The notes: generated by a model not told the origin, from the letters alone. 54,497 nt of DNA from Desulfobulbus elongatus DSM 2908 (GCF_000621145.1 NZ_JHZB01000026.1:1-54497); one strand, 5' to 3'. Shown: positions 1-8,924, numbered from the stretch's first letter. Made by a program: numbers and translations.

Positions 1-2
1 AT

Positions 3-212
3 TTTTTAGAAATTCTAGAGGATCGCCACGGTCTGCGCTCCACACTGGTCACCAGCCAGTTGCCGGTCGAGCACTGGCATGAACAGATCGGCGACCCCAC
101 CACGGCTGACGCCATCCTTGACCGGCTGGTCCACAATGCCCACACCCTGCAACTCAAAGGAGGATCGATGCGGAAAAAGACCCCGTTGACAGAACAACGA
201 GACAGCAAGTAG
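3..212 (+). CDS. istB: IS21 transposition helper ATPase IstB, C-terminal fragment
   Basis: This is the C-terminal part of IstB, the AAA+ ATPase that works with the IstA transposase of IS21 elements. Only 69 residues are present because the gene starts before the window. The visible part contains the segment [20 protein letters not shown] followed by a stretch ending in LDRLVHNAH, which is highly characteristic of the IstB C-terminus (sensor-2 side of the AAA+ core), then a basic tail. The stop at 210-212 is about 40 bp upstream of the element's terminal repeats, the normal IS21 gene order. Recognition is from family knowledge. Confidence 0.9.
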   Translation, partial: FLEILEDRHGLRSTLVTSQLPVEHWHEQIGDPTTADAILDRLVHNAHTLQLKGGSMRKKTPLTEQRDSK

Positions 213-251
213 AGACACTATAAGCAACCGCGTCGCTATGCTCCGACAGGG

Positions 252-339
252 TGGCCGGCTTCCACCGGAACAGGTGGCCGGCTTCCACCGGAATGCCCGG
301 CCGGCTTCGACTGGAATGCGTGGCCGACTTCACCGGATT
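252..339 (+). repeat. IS21 terminal repeats, four copies at 23-bp period
   Basis: Four copies of a 19-21 bp motif begin at 252, 275, 298 and 321, exactly 23 bp apart. The core is TGGCCGGCTTCCACCGGAA; copies 1 and 2 are almost identical, copy 3 reads CGGCCGGCTTCGACTGGAA and copy 4 TGGCCGACTTCACCGGATT. In IS21 elements such subterminal repeats are transposase binding sites. The last copy would sit at or next to the element's end. Confidence 0.85.
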
Positions 340-340
340 A

Positions 341-754
341 GGCAATCTCGGGCATTTTGAGAAAGCTGAAACTGAAATAAAGCTTTATGAACATGACTTT
401 CGGCCAGACGGCGCAATCAGTCGATTTAAAATTATCCTGACAATGGAACGTGCAATAAAATCGCACGGTATAATGAAAGAAGATCGAATTAAAATTTTGG
501 AGATGGCCAAAGAACAAGCTGTTGCCGCTCTTTATCATTTTCAAGATAACAAACATATTTTGAGAACTTATTGCGACGTTGGCATCGAATATTACAAAAA
601 GACCGCCAACAACACAATTTTCAATGATGCTATCCAAAAATTGCGCGAAGCTGAGAGTCGCGCTTATGATCCTGACATCACCGAGCTGATTGTGAAATAC
701 GAGCGTAAATTCGCTTTGCTTGAAACGGATGCTATAGAAATTGTAGAAGGCTAA
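341..754 (+). pseudogene. IS-truncated helical-repeat (TPR-like) protein, C-terminal remnant
   Basis: An open frame of about 137 residues continues out of the IS end and stops at 752-754. It is distinctly AT-rich compared with the rest of the window, with codon use unlike the neighbours, so it is probably acquired DNA. The residues form alternating amphipathic helices (for example AVAALYHFQDNKHILRTYCD, then an alpha-helical segment with YYKKT and LREAESRAYDPDITEL), resembling the terminal TPR-like repeats of large NTPase or SIR2-type proteins found in defence islands. That family link is a guess. The native 5' end is missing; the open frame runs back into the IS repeats, giving an artificial start at 251. 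It is most likely non-functional. Confidence 0.55.
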
Positions 755-862
755 CCTTAATTCCAACAGACACCCCTCTGAGCATCCTGACTTGGTGCTT
801 AGTACCAGCAATACAAATGTCTTTGCTTCTCCCCACCGCTCTTTTGCTAGAGTTAGCCCCTG

Positions 863-908
863 AACCATTGATAACCATTGACAAAAAGTGCTAGCAGTGT
901 GCTAGCAG
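863..908. repeat. Tandem short repeats next to tRNA-Gln 3' side
   Basis: The stretch 755-920 has no gene. It holds two tandem pairs: AACCATTGAT (863-872) directly followed by AACCATTGAC (873-882), and GTGCTAGCAG at 888-897 and again at 899-908. Each of the second pair contains the palindrome GCTAGC. Short direct repeats beside the 3' side of a tRNA gene resemble integrase arm-binding sites of an attachment region, but no second att copy and no integrase are visible here. Confidence 0.45.
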
Positions 909-920
909 ATTACCAACAAA

Positions 921-957
921 CGAAAAAAGCGCTTAACCCTATTCGAGTTAAGCGCTT
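921..957 (-). terminator. Rho-independent terminator of tRNA-Gln
   Basis: Perfect 11-bp arms AAGCGCTTAAC (927-937) and GTTAAGCGCTT (947-957) enclose a 9-nt loop. Read on the minus strand the hairpin is followed by a run of T ending near 923, nine bases after the encoded CCA end of the tRNA. It terminates the tRNA-Gln transcript and any read-through from amrB and cysS. Confidence 0.85.
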
Positions 958-966
958 GGATTTACT

Positions 967-1040
967 TGGCTGGGGGACAGGGATTCGAACCCCGATAAGC
1001 GGAGTCAGAGTCCGCCGTCTTGCCGTTAGACCATCCCCCA
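967..1040 (-). tRNA. tRNA-Gln (anticodon CTG)
   Basis: The minus-strand sequence folds as a 74-nt tRNA including an encoded CCA. The acceptor arms are TGGGGGA (1034-1040, 5' side) and TCCCCCA (971-977, 3' side), with discriminator G and CCA at 967-970. The anticodon loop is CTCTGAC on a GCGGA/TCCGC stem, giving anticodon CTG, which reads CAG (glutamine). The T arm carries GGTTCGAATCC. It is oriented with its 3' end toward the mobile left edge of the window, the orientation expected if a genomic island had integrated there. Confidence 0.95.
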
Positions 1041-1147
1041 GCAGGCGTGAAGTGCGGTGAAAATAGAAGGATTCGTTCCGGTTGTCAAGGAAAAACCCGA
1101 TGCCGGCGGCGGACCGTCGTCCCTTCCCGCTAACCGCGCGCTTCCAT

Positions 1148-1954
1148 TCAGGAAATGATCAGCCCGGCGTAGCCGACCACCTGGCTGACGTCGCCGCTGG
1201 CTTCGCCGGAATCGGTATAGCGGACCAGTTCCGCTTGGGTGGCGCCCAGCTCCAGCGCGACCAGCAGGGCAATGGTGGTGGGGATCACGCCGCACATGGA
1301 GATCCTGTTGCCGAGCACGGTCGCGTACAACCCTTGCGGGTCAAGGGCGAGGATGCGCTCGATCGCCATCCCGTCCTTTTTGGCGGCTTGCGACCGCGAT
1401 TCGTAGTGGCTCATGTCGGTGGAGGCCACGATCAGAACCGGCCGGCCGAACTCCCGGATGGCTGTGGCCAGTTCAAGGGCCACAGCCTGGCAGAAATCGT
1501 AGGGCACCTGCGAGACAACCAGGGGCACGATGCGCAGCCCCGGCCGGACCTGCTGCAGAAAGGGCACCTGCACCTCGAGCGAATGTTCGGGCACATGGGC
1601 TGCGGAATCCTCCACGATCCGGGCGGAATGCCGGAGGATGGCCGCGGCCAGTTCCCGGTCGATGGCCACCGTGCCCAAGGGCATCCGCCAATCGTCGGTG
1701 CCGAGGGCGAGGGCGGCACCCCGGCCATGGTGATTGGGCCCCAGGATCAACACTGTCTCCGGCACTCGCACCCGGCCGATGGTCATCCCGGCGGTGGCCC
1801 CGGAATAGATGTAGCCGGCGTGGGGCATGACCACCGCCATGGCCGGCTGTTTTTCATCTTCCGCCACCGTGGGCACGAGCATCTTCATGGCGGCTCGCAA
1901 GTGCTCGGGATCGCCGGGATAAAAACGGTCGGCCACAGCCGGTACGCGCGTCAT
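1148..1954 (-). CDS. amrB: AmmeMemoRadiSam system protein B (MEMO1 family)
   Basis: A 268-residue MEMO1-family protein, a fold related to class III extradiol dioxygenases. It carries the family landmarks VMPHAGYIYSG near the N-terminus, LGPNHHG about residue 75, and STDMSHY with a later SMCGVIP segment; the histidines are the family's metal-ligand-like residues. In many bacteria it occurs with an AMMECR1 protein and a radical SAM enzyme; those partners are not in the window, and the substrate is not established for the family. Start chosen at ATG 1954 because GGAGGA lies 8-9 nt upstream; a TTG seven codons further up has no such site. It is downstream of cysS on the same strand (46 bp). Confidence 0.85.
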   Translation of the reverse strand: MTRVPAVADRFYPGDPEHLRAAMKMLVPTVAEDEKQPAMAVVMPHAGYIYSGATAGMTIGRVRVPETVLILGPNHHGRGAALALGTDDWRMPLGTVAIDRELAAAILRHSARIVEDSAAHVPEHSLEVQVPFLQQVRPGLRIVPLVVSQVPYDFCQAVALELATAIREFGRPVLIVASTDMSHYESRSQAAKKDGMAIERILALDPQGLYATVLGNRISMCGVIPTTIALLVALELGATQAELVRYTDSGEASGDVSQVVGYAGLIIS

Positions 1955-2000
1955 GGTTGCCGTCCTCCTGTCCAATGGGTTGCCAAGCGGAAATGCCTGC

Positions 2001-3464
2001 TCATTTCTTCACTTCCCAGGTCGTCCCCTCCGGGCTGTCCTTGAGGACAATCCGATGCGCCAACAGCTCGTCCCGCACCTGATCCGAGGTGACCCAGTCC
2101 TTGACGCTCCTGGCCTGATTCCGCTTGGCGATGAGGCGCTGGATCTCGTCTTCGTCCAGATCGAGGCCGGCAAGCACCTTGGCCTTGTTGGCGGCGACCA
2201 CCTCGACGGGATCGCGCTGCACCAGCCCGAGGACTCCGGCCAGTTCGCGGAAGACCGCCGCCGTCTCCCGCAGCACCCGCACATCCTGCTCCGCCGGACG
2301 CTCCGGCAAAACGCGCAGGAGTTTATTGAGCGACTTGACCGCCTCAAAAAGATGGGCCAGGGCCTGGGCGGAATTGAAATCGTTGTCCATGGCCTCGTGG
2401 AACCGTTTGGGCAGCGATGCCAACTGCTCCCTGTCCTGGTCCGCAATGCGGGCCGGCGCGGCCGAATCGCCGGCAGGCAGGGCCTCGATCTGCGCCAGGC
2501 ATTCGTACATCCGTTCCAGGCCGGAGCGGGCATCGTGCAGGGCGGTTTCGGTGAAATCGAGCGGGTTGCGGTAATGGGTGGAAAAGATGAACAACCGCAG
2601 CTCCTCCGGCTCGTAGGTTGTGAGCACATCGCGGATGGTCAGGAAATTGCCCAGCGATTTGGACATCTTCTCGTCCTTGATCGTGACGAAGCCATGATGC
2701 ATCCACAGCTTGGCGAAGGGCTTGCCCGAGGCGCCGCAGCTCTGCGCGATCTCGTTCTCATGGTGGGGAAAGACCAAGTCCTTGCCGCCGCCGTGAATGT
2801 CGAAGGTCTCACCCAGATACTTGCGGCTCATGGCCGAGCATTCGATATGCCACCCCGGCCGGCCCTCGCCCCAGGGGCTGGGCCATTTCGGCTCGCCGGG
2901 CTTGGCCCCCTTCCACAGTACGAAATCCATGGGATGTTCTTTCCTGTCGTTGACCTCCACACGGGCGCCGGCCTGCATGTCCTCCAGGCCGCGGCCGGAG
3001 AGTTGTCCGTATCCGGCGAACTTCTCCACCCGGTAATAGACGTCGCCGTTGGCCGGATAGGCCATGCCCTTGTCGATCAGCTCGCCAATCAGGCGGATCA
3101 TTTCCTGGACATGCTCGGTGGCCCTGGGTTCGATGTCGGGCCGGAGCGTGCCGAGGGCGTCCATATCGGTGTAGAACTCCTCGATGAACCGCTGGGCCAG
3201 CGCCGCGCTTTCAATGCCCTGCTCGTTGGCCCGTTTGATGATCTTGTCGTCGATATCGGTAAAATTGCGGACAAAGGTCACCCTGTATCCACGATGGCGC
3301 AGATAGCGGACCACCATGTCGAACACCAGGGCCGACCGGGCATGGCCGACATGGCAGTAATCGTAGGAGGTGATGCCGCAGACGTACAGTTTGACGTGTC
3401 CCTCTTCAAGGGGTTGCAGCGGCTCCTTCTTGCGGGTCAGGGTATTGTATATTCTGATCGACAT
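2001..3464 (-). CDS. cysS: Cysteinyl-tRNA synthetase
   Basis: This class I synthetase of 487 residues charges tRNA-Cys with cysteine in the cytoplasm. Near the N-terminus LYVCGITSYDYCHVGHARS contains the zinc-ligand Cys and the HIGH-type signature HVGHARS; KMSKSLGN about residue 268 is the second ATP-binding signature. GWHIECSAMS and HGGGKDL are also typical of CysRS. Length fits the family (460-490). The frame is open upstream to 3554, but homologues begin at MSIRIYNTL, so ATG 3464 was chosen; an in-frame ATG two codons earlier (3470) is the alternative, and no strong ribosome site decides. It lies between ampG and amrB, all on the minus strand. Confidence 0.96.
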   Translation of the reverse strand: MSIRIYNTLTRKKEPLQPLEEGHVKLYVCGITSYDYCHVGHARSALVFDMVVRYLRHRGYRVTFVRNFTDIDDKIIKRANEQGIESAALAQRFIEEFYTDMDALGTLRPDIEPRATEHVQEMIRLIGELIDKGMAYPANGDVYYRVEKFAGYGQLSGRGLEDMQAGARVEVNDRKEHPMDFVLWKGAKPGEPKWPSPWGEGRPGWHIECSAMSRKYLGETFDIHGGGKDLVFPHHENEIAQSCGASGKPFAKLWMHHGFVTIKDEKMSKSLGNFLTIRDVLTTYEPEELRLFIFSTHYRNPLDFTETALHDARSGLERMYECLAQIEALPAGDSAAPARIADQDREQLASLPKRFHEAMDNDFNSAQALAHLFEAVKSLNKLLRVLPERPAEQDVRVLRETAAVFRELAGVLGLVQRDPVEVVAANKAKVLAGLDLDEDEIQRLIAKRNQARSVKDWVTSDQVRDELLAHRIVLKDSPEGTTWEVKK

Positions 3465-3543
3465 CTGCATTCCGATGGCATGGTCAAGGCGGGTTGATGA
3501 AACGTGCGGATAATGTACTACAACCAGGGGAGAACTCAAAACG

Positions 3544-4773
3544 TTATTGCGCATCCCGCCGGTATTGCCCGGCCACCAGGGGCAGGAGCAGCAGACCGGG
3601 TACGGCCGCCAGCGTGCAGCCGAGAAAGAACAGCGGCCAGCCGACCAGTTCGGCCAGCCAACCCGCGGGCGCGGCGATGATCACCCGCGGAATCCCCATG
3701 CAGCTGGAAAGCAGGGCATACTGGGTGGCGGTGAACCGCTTGTTGGTCAGGGAGGCCATGTAGGCCACATAGGCGGTGGTGCCCATGCCGCTGGTCAACT
3801 GCTCCAGCACGATGGCGACGATCAGCCCCGGCACCGAGTTGCCGATCAGGGCCAGGGCCGAAAAGCTGAGGATGCTCACCGCCTGGAGGATGCCGAACAG
3901 CCACAGGCTGCGGATGATGCCGATGCGGAGCAGGATGGCACCGCCCAGCAGGCCGCCGGCGATGGCCGACCAGAAGCCGAACAGTTTGGCCACCGCCCCG
4001 ATCTGGGTCTTGCTGAATCCCAGGGACAGATAGAAAGGCGTGGTCAGGGTCGAGGCCATCTGGTCGCCGATTTTGTACAGCAGGATGAAGAGCAGCAGCC
4101 ACAGGGCCCGGTCGCGGCTGAAGTAGTCGACAAAGGGCTCGACGATCGCCTCCCGGAAGGTCCGAGGCGTGCCCTTGGTCAGGGGCGGCTCCCGGCAGAG
4201 CAGGGTGGTGACGACGCCCAGCAGCAGCGTGGACGCCATCAGCAGATAGACGCGATCAAAGGCGACATGGTCGGCCAGGATGAGGCCGCCGCTGCCGGCC
4301 AGCAGCATGCCGAGCCGGTAGCCGTTGACGTAGAAGGAACTGCCGAGCCCCAGTTGATTGTCGGTCAGATCTTCACGCCGGTAGGCGTCGACCACGATAT
4401 CCTGGGAGGCGGAAAGAAAGGTGACGAAAAAGGCGGCCAGGGCCACCAGCCACGGGGTCTGACCGGGATCGGTCAGGCCCAGGCCGACGAGGGCCAGGAT
4501 CAGCAACACCTGCATCACCAAAAGCCAGCCGCGCCGGCGCCCCAGGAACGGAAGCGTGAACCGGTCGAACACCGGCGCCCACAGAAACTTGACGGTATAC
4601 GGCAGCCCCACCAGGGAAAAGAAGCCGATGGTGGTCAGGTCGACCCCCTGGTCGGTCATCCAGGCCTGGAGCACGGTGGAGGTCAGAAGAAGCGGCATGC
4701 CGCAGGCAAAGCCCATCAGAAAGGCGACCAGCATGCGGGGCGAGAAAAATTGACGGAGCAGTTGCGTGTTCAT
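3544..4773 (-). CDS. ampG: AmpG-type muropeptide MFS transporter
   Basis: A 409-residue major facilitator with about twelve hydrophobic segments. The pattern FACGMPLLLTSTVLQAWM in the first helix, the loop PYTVKFLWAPVFDR and SASQDIVVDAYRRE in the fourth-fifth helix region are typical of AmpG permeases, which bring anhydro-muropeptides from the periplasm into the cytoplasm for cell-wall recycling. It probably shares a transcript with the upstream TIGR03790 gene (109 bp) and downstream cysS (79 bp). The N-terminus begins directly before the first helix. No beta-lactamase regulator is seen nearby, so recycling rather than induction is the likely role. Confidence 0.88.
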   Translation of the reverse strand: MNTQLLRQFFSPRMLVAFLMGFACGMPLLLTSTVLQAWMTDQGVDLTTIGFFSLVGLPYTVKFLWAPVFDRFTLPFLGRRRGWLLVMQVLLILALVGLGLTDPGQTPWLVALAAFFVTFLSASQDIVVDAYRREDLTDNQLGLGSSFYVNGYRLGMLLAGSGGLILADHVAFDRVYLLMASTLLLGVVTTLLCREPPLTKGTPRTFREAIVEPFVDYFSRDRALWLLLFILLYKIGDQMASTLTTPFYLSLGFSKTQIGAVAKLFGFWSAIAGGLLGGAILLRIGIIRSLWLFGILQAVSILSFSALALIGNSVPGLIVAIVLEQLTSGMGTTAYVAYMASLTNKRFTATQYALLSSCMGIPRVIIAAPAGWLAELVGWPLFFLGCTLAAVPGLLLLPLVAGQYRRDAQ

Positions 4774-4882
4774 TTTGGTGGCAAGGGAAAAATCAAATGC
4801 TCCCTTCTACCACACCCACCCGGTTTGCAAAACGGAATCCGCCCAGCGGCCGCGTTGGCGCGAAAAAAACAGGACAGAACGG

Positions 4883-6019
4883 TCAACGGGGAGCAAAAGG
4901 CTGATAGAGGGGATCGCCGATCAGGACCATTTGCCAGGAGAGCAGGGGCAGGCTGACCAGGTAGGTCTCGCCGAGGCTGAGGTAGCCCTCGAGCAGTTTG
5001 GTGAAGAACAGTTCCGGCGGGGGAAAGGCCTCGACATAGGGCTCGTTCACCGGGCCGATGGTCGCGGCGACCCCGTCTTCCAGCATGCGCTTGCACCAGA
5101 CCTGGGAGTTCTCCTTTTTGAGCGTCGTGCATTCGGCACTGGCGATGTGGTAGCCGATGGCACCCCGCAGCCAACCGAAGGCGTCGACATAATGCGCCAG
5201 ACTGTACCAGCCGCAGTAGAGCGCTGTGCGGGGACATTGGCCCGGTTGAAACAGCTGCCCCTGGGCGTCGAGCCGCACCTCCATGCGACCGCTGGCGCGA
5301 ACGGCCTCCGCCGCCGCGTGGAGCGAGGCATCGTAGAAGGCATAGCCGCTCAGGCCGCCCGTGGACGACGGCTTGGGCCAGCGGGCGTCGAAACAGGCCC
5401 GGCCACGCAACCCTCTCTTCTCGGCAAAGAGGGTATCGTCGATCACCCGCCGCACCGTCGCCGGGTCGGGCCCATCCAGACGGCCCACGATCAGCACCGT
5501 GTCCCGGGAAAACCGTGTGGCCTGCCCGTGGAAACCGAGAAAATACGGATTGGGCAGCCACCCTTCCAGGGGATAGTCATCGGCCAGGACCAGAGCGAGT
5601 TCGGAGTCCACGGCGGCCGCGGTCACGCCGGTACCATCTTGCACGTGCAGGTGTTCCTTCAGCTTCGTTGCGACCGGATGAACGGCCAGCGGCACGCCGT
5701 ACATCACCACCAGGCAGCGGATGCGCCGCTTCGGATCGATTTCGGCCAAGGCGCGGCGCACGGGCTCTCTGATGCGCTCGTCATACTCCTGCCGCGAGCA
5801 GCGCTCGTTTGCCGCGACGCTGAGGCGAATCAGATGCTCGGGCGGAATCCGCCGCCGCTGCATGTAGTAGTCGGCCAATTCCAGGCTGTCGCCGACCTGC
5901 TCGTTGGCGATCACCGCCACCTCCCCCGAATCGAGCGCCCAGCCGGCGGTCGGCCCCAGCACCCAGCCCACGGCGAGGAGAAAGACCATAACCGGAATAT
6001 GACTGGCGTGGAGAAACAT
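4883..6019 (-). CDS. TIGR03790 family exported protein
   Basis: A 378-residue protein with an N-terminal signal-like hydrophobic segment (residues about 8-28, ending near GWALDSG). The mature part starts with EVAVIANEQVGDSLELADYY, and contains RCLVVMYGVPL, VDSELALVL and a C-terminal SLPLLSWQMVLIGDPLY, all characteristic of the TIGR03790 family. The function of that family is unknown; the ending GDPLYQPF resembles surface or caspase-like-fold proteins, but no catalytic role can be assigned here. An AAGG site lies upstream of ATG 6019. It diverges from mutY and precedes ampG. Confidence 0.8.
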   Translation of the reverse strand: MFLHASHIPVMVFLLAVGWVLGPTAGWALDSGEVAVIANEQVGDSLELADYYMQRRRIPPEHLIRLSVAANERCSRQEYDERIREPVRRALAEIDPKRRIRCLVVMYGVPLAVHPVATKLKEHLHVQDGTGVTAAAVDSELALVLADDYPLEGWLPNPYFLGFHGQATRFSRDTVLIVGRLDGPDPATVRRVIDDTLFAEKRGLRGRACFDARWPKPSSTGGLSGYAFYDASLHAAAEAVRASGRMEVRLDAQGQLFQPGQCPRTALYCGWYSLAHYVDAFGWLRGAIGYHIASAECTTLKKENSQVWCKRMLEDGVAATIGPVNEPYVEAFPPPELFFTKLLEGYLSLGETYLVSLPLLSWQMVLIGDPLYQPFAPR

Positions 6020-6076
6020 GATGCCTTACCGTTGAACCTGTTGTGTTGAGACCCCATCCCCTCACAGAATAAACGC

Positions 6077-7189
6077 ATGGCACTACTTGACAAGAACAAT
6101 CCGGCTGAACTCGACGCGCTGCGGCAACGGTTGCGCGACTGGTTCGCGGTTCACCGACGTCCCCTGCCCTGGCGGGGCACTTACGATCCCTATCAAGTCT
6201 GGATTGCGGAAATCATGGGGCAACAAACGCAGATGGACCGGGTCGCCCACTATTTCACACGATGGATGGCGCAGTTCCCCGATCTCGCCGCCGTGGCCGC
6301 CGCACCGGAACAGGCCATCCTCAAGGCATGGGAAGGGTTGGGGTATTACAGCCGGGCGCGGAACCTCCATCGGGCAGCCCACCAACTGGTCGCCGCCGGC
6401 ACTCCCGCGATACCCGCCGACCACCAGCAACTGCTCGCCCTTCCCGGCATCGGCCCCTATACCGCCGCCGCCATCCTGTCGATCGCCTTCAACCAGCCCT
6501 ATCCCCTGGTCGACGCCAACGTCGAACGGGTGTTCGCCCGTCTGGCCGACATCGACCGGCCGCTCAAGCAGGAGACAACCAAGAAACGGCTGGCCGCCAT
6601 GGCCGGGACCCTGCTGGACCGGGACAACCCCCGCATCCACAATCAGGCGCTCATGGAACTGGGCGCCCTGGTATGTACCCCGAAAAAACCGGCGTGTACG
6701 GCGTGCCCGCTTCAGCCCCACTGCCAGGCGTATCGGGCCGATACCGTCGAGTTCCGTCCCCTGCCCGCGGACAGGCAGAAAAAAATCGACATCGCCATGG
6801 CCTGCGGCATTCTCCGCAAGGGATCGGATTTTTACATCCAGCAGCGGCTGCCCGACGACATCTGGGGCGGCCTGTGGGAGTTTCCCGGCGGCCGGCTGGA
6901 AGCGGGGGAATCACCCGAGCAGGCCGCACGGCGGGAAATCAAGGAAGAAACCGGCTGGGACGTCGACGGGCTGATTCCGCTGGCCACGGTCACTCACCAT
7001 TACACCCGCTACCGCGTCACCCTGCACGGCTTTCTCACCACCCTTCCCGCCACCGCGCCGGAACCTGTCCTGACTGCGGCCAGTCGCCACGCCTGGGTTC
7101 CCCTGGCACAGCTCCGGGACTATCCCTTTCCAGCCGGCCACCGCCAACTCGTGGCTGCGCTGCACGCTCATTTTCCGGAAATTAGGTAA
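6077..7189 (+). CDS. mutY: A/G-specific adenine glycosylase with intact Nudix (MutT) domain
   Basis: This 370-residue repair enzyme removes adenine mispaired with 8-oxoguanine. The catalytic Glu is in [11 protein letters not shown] (E45), the helix-hairpin-helix is [11 protein letters not shown] (122-132), the catalytic Asp is in VDANVERV (D146), and four cysteines at 200, 207, 210 and 216 match the C-x6-C-x2-C-x5-C [4Fe-4S] site. Unlike classical MutY, the C-terminal domain keeps a full Nudix box (272-294: G-x5-E-x7-RE-x2-EE-x-G), so it may also hydrolyse oxidised nucleotides as MutT does. It diverges from the TIGR03790 gene, 57 bp away. The stop codon lies inside an 18-bp palindrome. Confidence 0.95.
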   Translation: MALLDKNNPAELDALRQRLRDWFAVHRRPLPWRGTYDPYQVWIAEIMGQQTQMDRVAHYFTRWMAQFPDLAAVAAAPEQAILKAWEGLGYYSRARNLHRAAHQLVAAGTPAIPADHQQLLALPGIGPYTAAAILSIAFNQPYPLVDANVERVFARLADIDRPLKQETTKKRLAAMAGTLLDRDNPRIHNQALMELGALVCTPKKPACTACPLQPHCQAYRADTVEFRPLPADRQKKIDIAMACGILRKGSDFYIQQRLPDDIWGGLWEFPGGRLEAGESPEQAARREIKEETGWDVDGLIPLATVTHHYTRYRVTLHGFLTTLPATAPEPVLTAASRHAWVPLAQLRDYPFPAGHRQLVAALHAHFPEIR

Positions 7190-7199
7190 ATTTACCTAA
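7182..7199. repeat. Perfect 18-bp palindrome over the mutY stop codon
   Basis: TTAGGTAAATTTACCTAA is a perfect palindrome covering the last codons and TAA stop of mutY. It is followed by AT-rich DNA with a T run at 7205-7210. It could be a weak terminator or a protein-binding site controlling the downstream regulator; the sequence alone does not decide. Confidence 0.45.
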
Positions 7200-7269
7200 C
7201 CATGTTTTTTAATAAATTTCGCTGTGTTAAAGAAAATATGTAAACAAAATACGAATTACCGGAAAAAAA

Positions 7270-7298
7270 TTGTCATCCACTGTCGACAATGGTATTGT
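7270..7298 (+). promoter_or_regulatory. Sigma-70-like promoter of the PAS/sigma-54 activator gene
   Basis: TTGTCA (7270-7275), a 17-bp spacer and TATTGT (7293-7298) lie 42 bp before the start codon at 7340 in an AT-rich gap. An inverted repeat ATTGTC (7269-7274) / GACAAT (7285-7290) overlaps the -35 box and spacer and could be an operator. Confidence 0.5.
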
Positions 7299-7339
7299 AA
7301 AGAAATTATGTCTCCTTCTCACGAACCGGTGGCGACGAC

Positions 7340-8860
7340 ATGTCCTACAAACACCTGACCCTTTCCAACGCAGAGGAAGAAGTTCACCGTCTCAGTACCA
7401 ATTGGCAGACCCTGCTCGACGCCATGCCTGAGATGGTGTTCCTGCTACGGGACGACGGCGCCGTCGAATACATGAACAGGAGCGCCAAGACCTGCTTCGG
7501 AGACCCGTGCCCGCGGTCCGTCCGCGAGAGTCTGAAGCAGATCGGACAGAACTGCCGCGAGACACTCCACAACCTGTCGGCATCCACGGGTGACGGCAAG
7601 ATCGTCGAGGGCCTCATCGACGCCACGCCGGTGGAATATTCCTCCGTTCCCTTTGTCGGTTATACCGGCGAAAAACTGATCATGCTGATCATGCGCGACA
7701 TCACCCAGCGCAAGAGCTTCGAGCGCGAACTGCTCCAGTTCAACACCAGCATCGAAACCATCCTGGAACAGAAAATCGGCGAGCTGCAGGCCAGCGAGGA
7801 GATGCGGTTCCGGCTCTCCCGCCAGGTCAACAGCCTCAAGAGCCAATTGGGCCATTACCACAAGGCGGACAAGATGGTGGGCCGCAGCCGCAAGATGCGA
7901 GAATTGCGGGAAATGATCCACCAGGTGTCGAGTTCGGACGCCACCATTCTCATCACGGGCGAGTCCGGCACCGGCAAGGAATTGGTGGCCAACCTGGTGA
8001 AGGCCACCAGCGGCCGCGACGACAAGCCGTTTCTGAAAATCAACTGCAACGCCATCAACGATTCACTGCTCGAGGCCGATCTGTTCGGTTACGAAAAAGG
8101 GGCCTTCACCGGGGCGCAAAGCCGCAAGATAGGCAAATTCGAGGTGGTCGACGGCGGCACCATTTTCCTGGACGAAATCGGCGACATCAGCCCGAGAATG
8201 CAGGTCGCCCTGCTGCGGGTGCTGCAAAATGGTGAAATCATACGGGTTGGCGGCACCGAACCGGTGCGGGTCAATGTCCGGGTGATTGCCGCCACCAACG
8301 TCGATCTCACCCTGGCGGTCAAGGAAAAAAAATTCCGCCTCGATCTCTACTACCGGCTCAATATCATCAACATCGACATTCCCCCGCTTCGCGAGCGCAA
8401 GGAAGACATCGTCGAGTTGGTTTCCCATTTCGTCAACCACTACCGGGAGGCCTTCAAGAAGGAGATCGACTTTGTGCCGAAATCGACGATCAACCGTCTG
8501 CTGGCCCATGACTGGCCGGGCAACGTCCGCGAACTGGAGAATCTCATCCAGCGGGCCGTCCTCATGGCCAAGGGGAAGATGATCACCGAAAACGACCTGA
8601 TCTTCGACCAGGACCCCAGCATGACCCCGCAGCAGACCGACAGCTTCGACATCGACGGCAAGCTCGGCGCCCTGGCCCTCAAATTGATCGTGGCCGATTT
8701 CGAGGCCACCATCATCCAGCGGGCCCTGCACAAATACAGCGGCAACGTCTCCATCGCGGCCAGCCAGCTCAAAATCGGCAAGACCGCCCTCTACGACAAG
8801 ATGAAGCAGCACGGCATCTCGGCCAAGAGCATCAAACAGTCCAGGAAAAACGGCGACTGA
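7340..8860 (+). CDS. PAS-domain sigma-54-dependent transcriptional activator
   Basis: A 506-residue enhancer-binding protein. Residues about 20-125 form a PAS sensor, followed by a coiled-coil linker (125-175) and an AAA+ domain with Walker A GESGTGKE (207-214), the sigma-54 contact loop GAFTGA (254-259) and Walker B GGTIFLDEIGD (272-282). The C-terminus (about 455-495) is a Fis-type helix-turn-helix. The lack of a receiver domain suggests direct sensing through PAS rather than phosphorylation. No partner gene is adjacent (mutY upstream, convergent decarboxylase downstream), so its target is unknown. The start ATG 7340 is 150 bp after mutY. Confidence 0.92.
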   Translation: MSYKHLTLSNAEEEVHRLSTNWQTLLDAMPEMVFLLRDDGAVEYMNRSAKTCFGDPCPRSVRESLKQIGQNCRETLHNLSASTGDGKIVEGLIDATPVEYSSVPFVGYTGEKLIMLIMRDITQRKSFERELLQFNTSIETILEQKIGELQASEEMRFRLSRQVNSLKSQLGHYHKADKMVGRSRKMRELREMIHQVSSSDATILITGESGTGKELVANLVKATSGRDDKPFLKINCNAINDSLLEADLFGYEKGAFTGAQSRKIGKFEVVDGGTIFLDEIGDISPRMQVALLRVLQNGEIIRVGGTEPVRVNVRVIAATNVDLTLAVKEKKFRLDLYYRLNIINIDIPPLRERKEDIVELVSHFVNHYREAFKKEIDFVPKSTINRLLAHDWPGNVRELENLIQRAVLMAKGKMITENDLIFDQDPSMTPQQTDSFDIDGKLGALALKLIVADFEATIIQRALHKYSGNVSIAASQLKIGKTALYDKMKQHGISAKSIKQSRKNGD

Positions 8861-8924
8861 CCTGCCGTTTTCTCCGGCTGTCCCCGCACCATGACCGGTG
8901 GGTCCAAGCGCCCGCCGGTGGAGA

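Larger units (their letters stand above)
1..345 (+). mobile_element. 3' end of an IS21-family insertion sequence
   Basis: The left edge of the window lies inside an IS21-family element. It holds the last 69 codons of an IstB-type ATPase gene followed by a short non-coding end with four related repeats at a 23-bp period, the usual multiple terminal repeats of IS21 elements. The exact right terminus cannot be fixed because the other end of the element is outside the window; similarity to the repeat stops near 340-345, where the AT-rich disrupted gene begins. A target duplication cannot be tested from one end. Confidence 0.85.

Noticed and set aside
878..1060. A 60-codon open frame on the plus strand
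   Set aside because: It lies over the tRNA-Gln gene and its terminator; the translation is tRNA read as protein.
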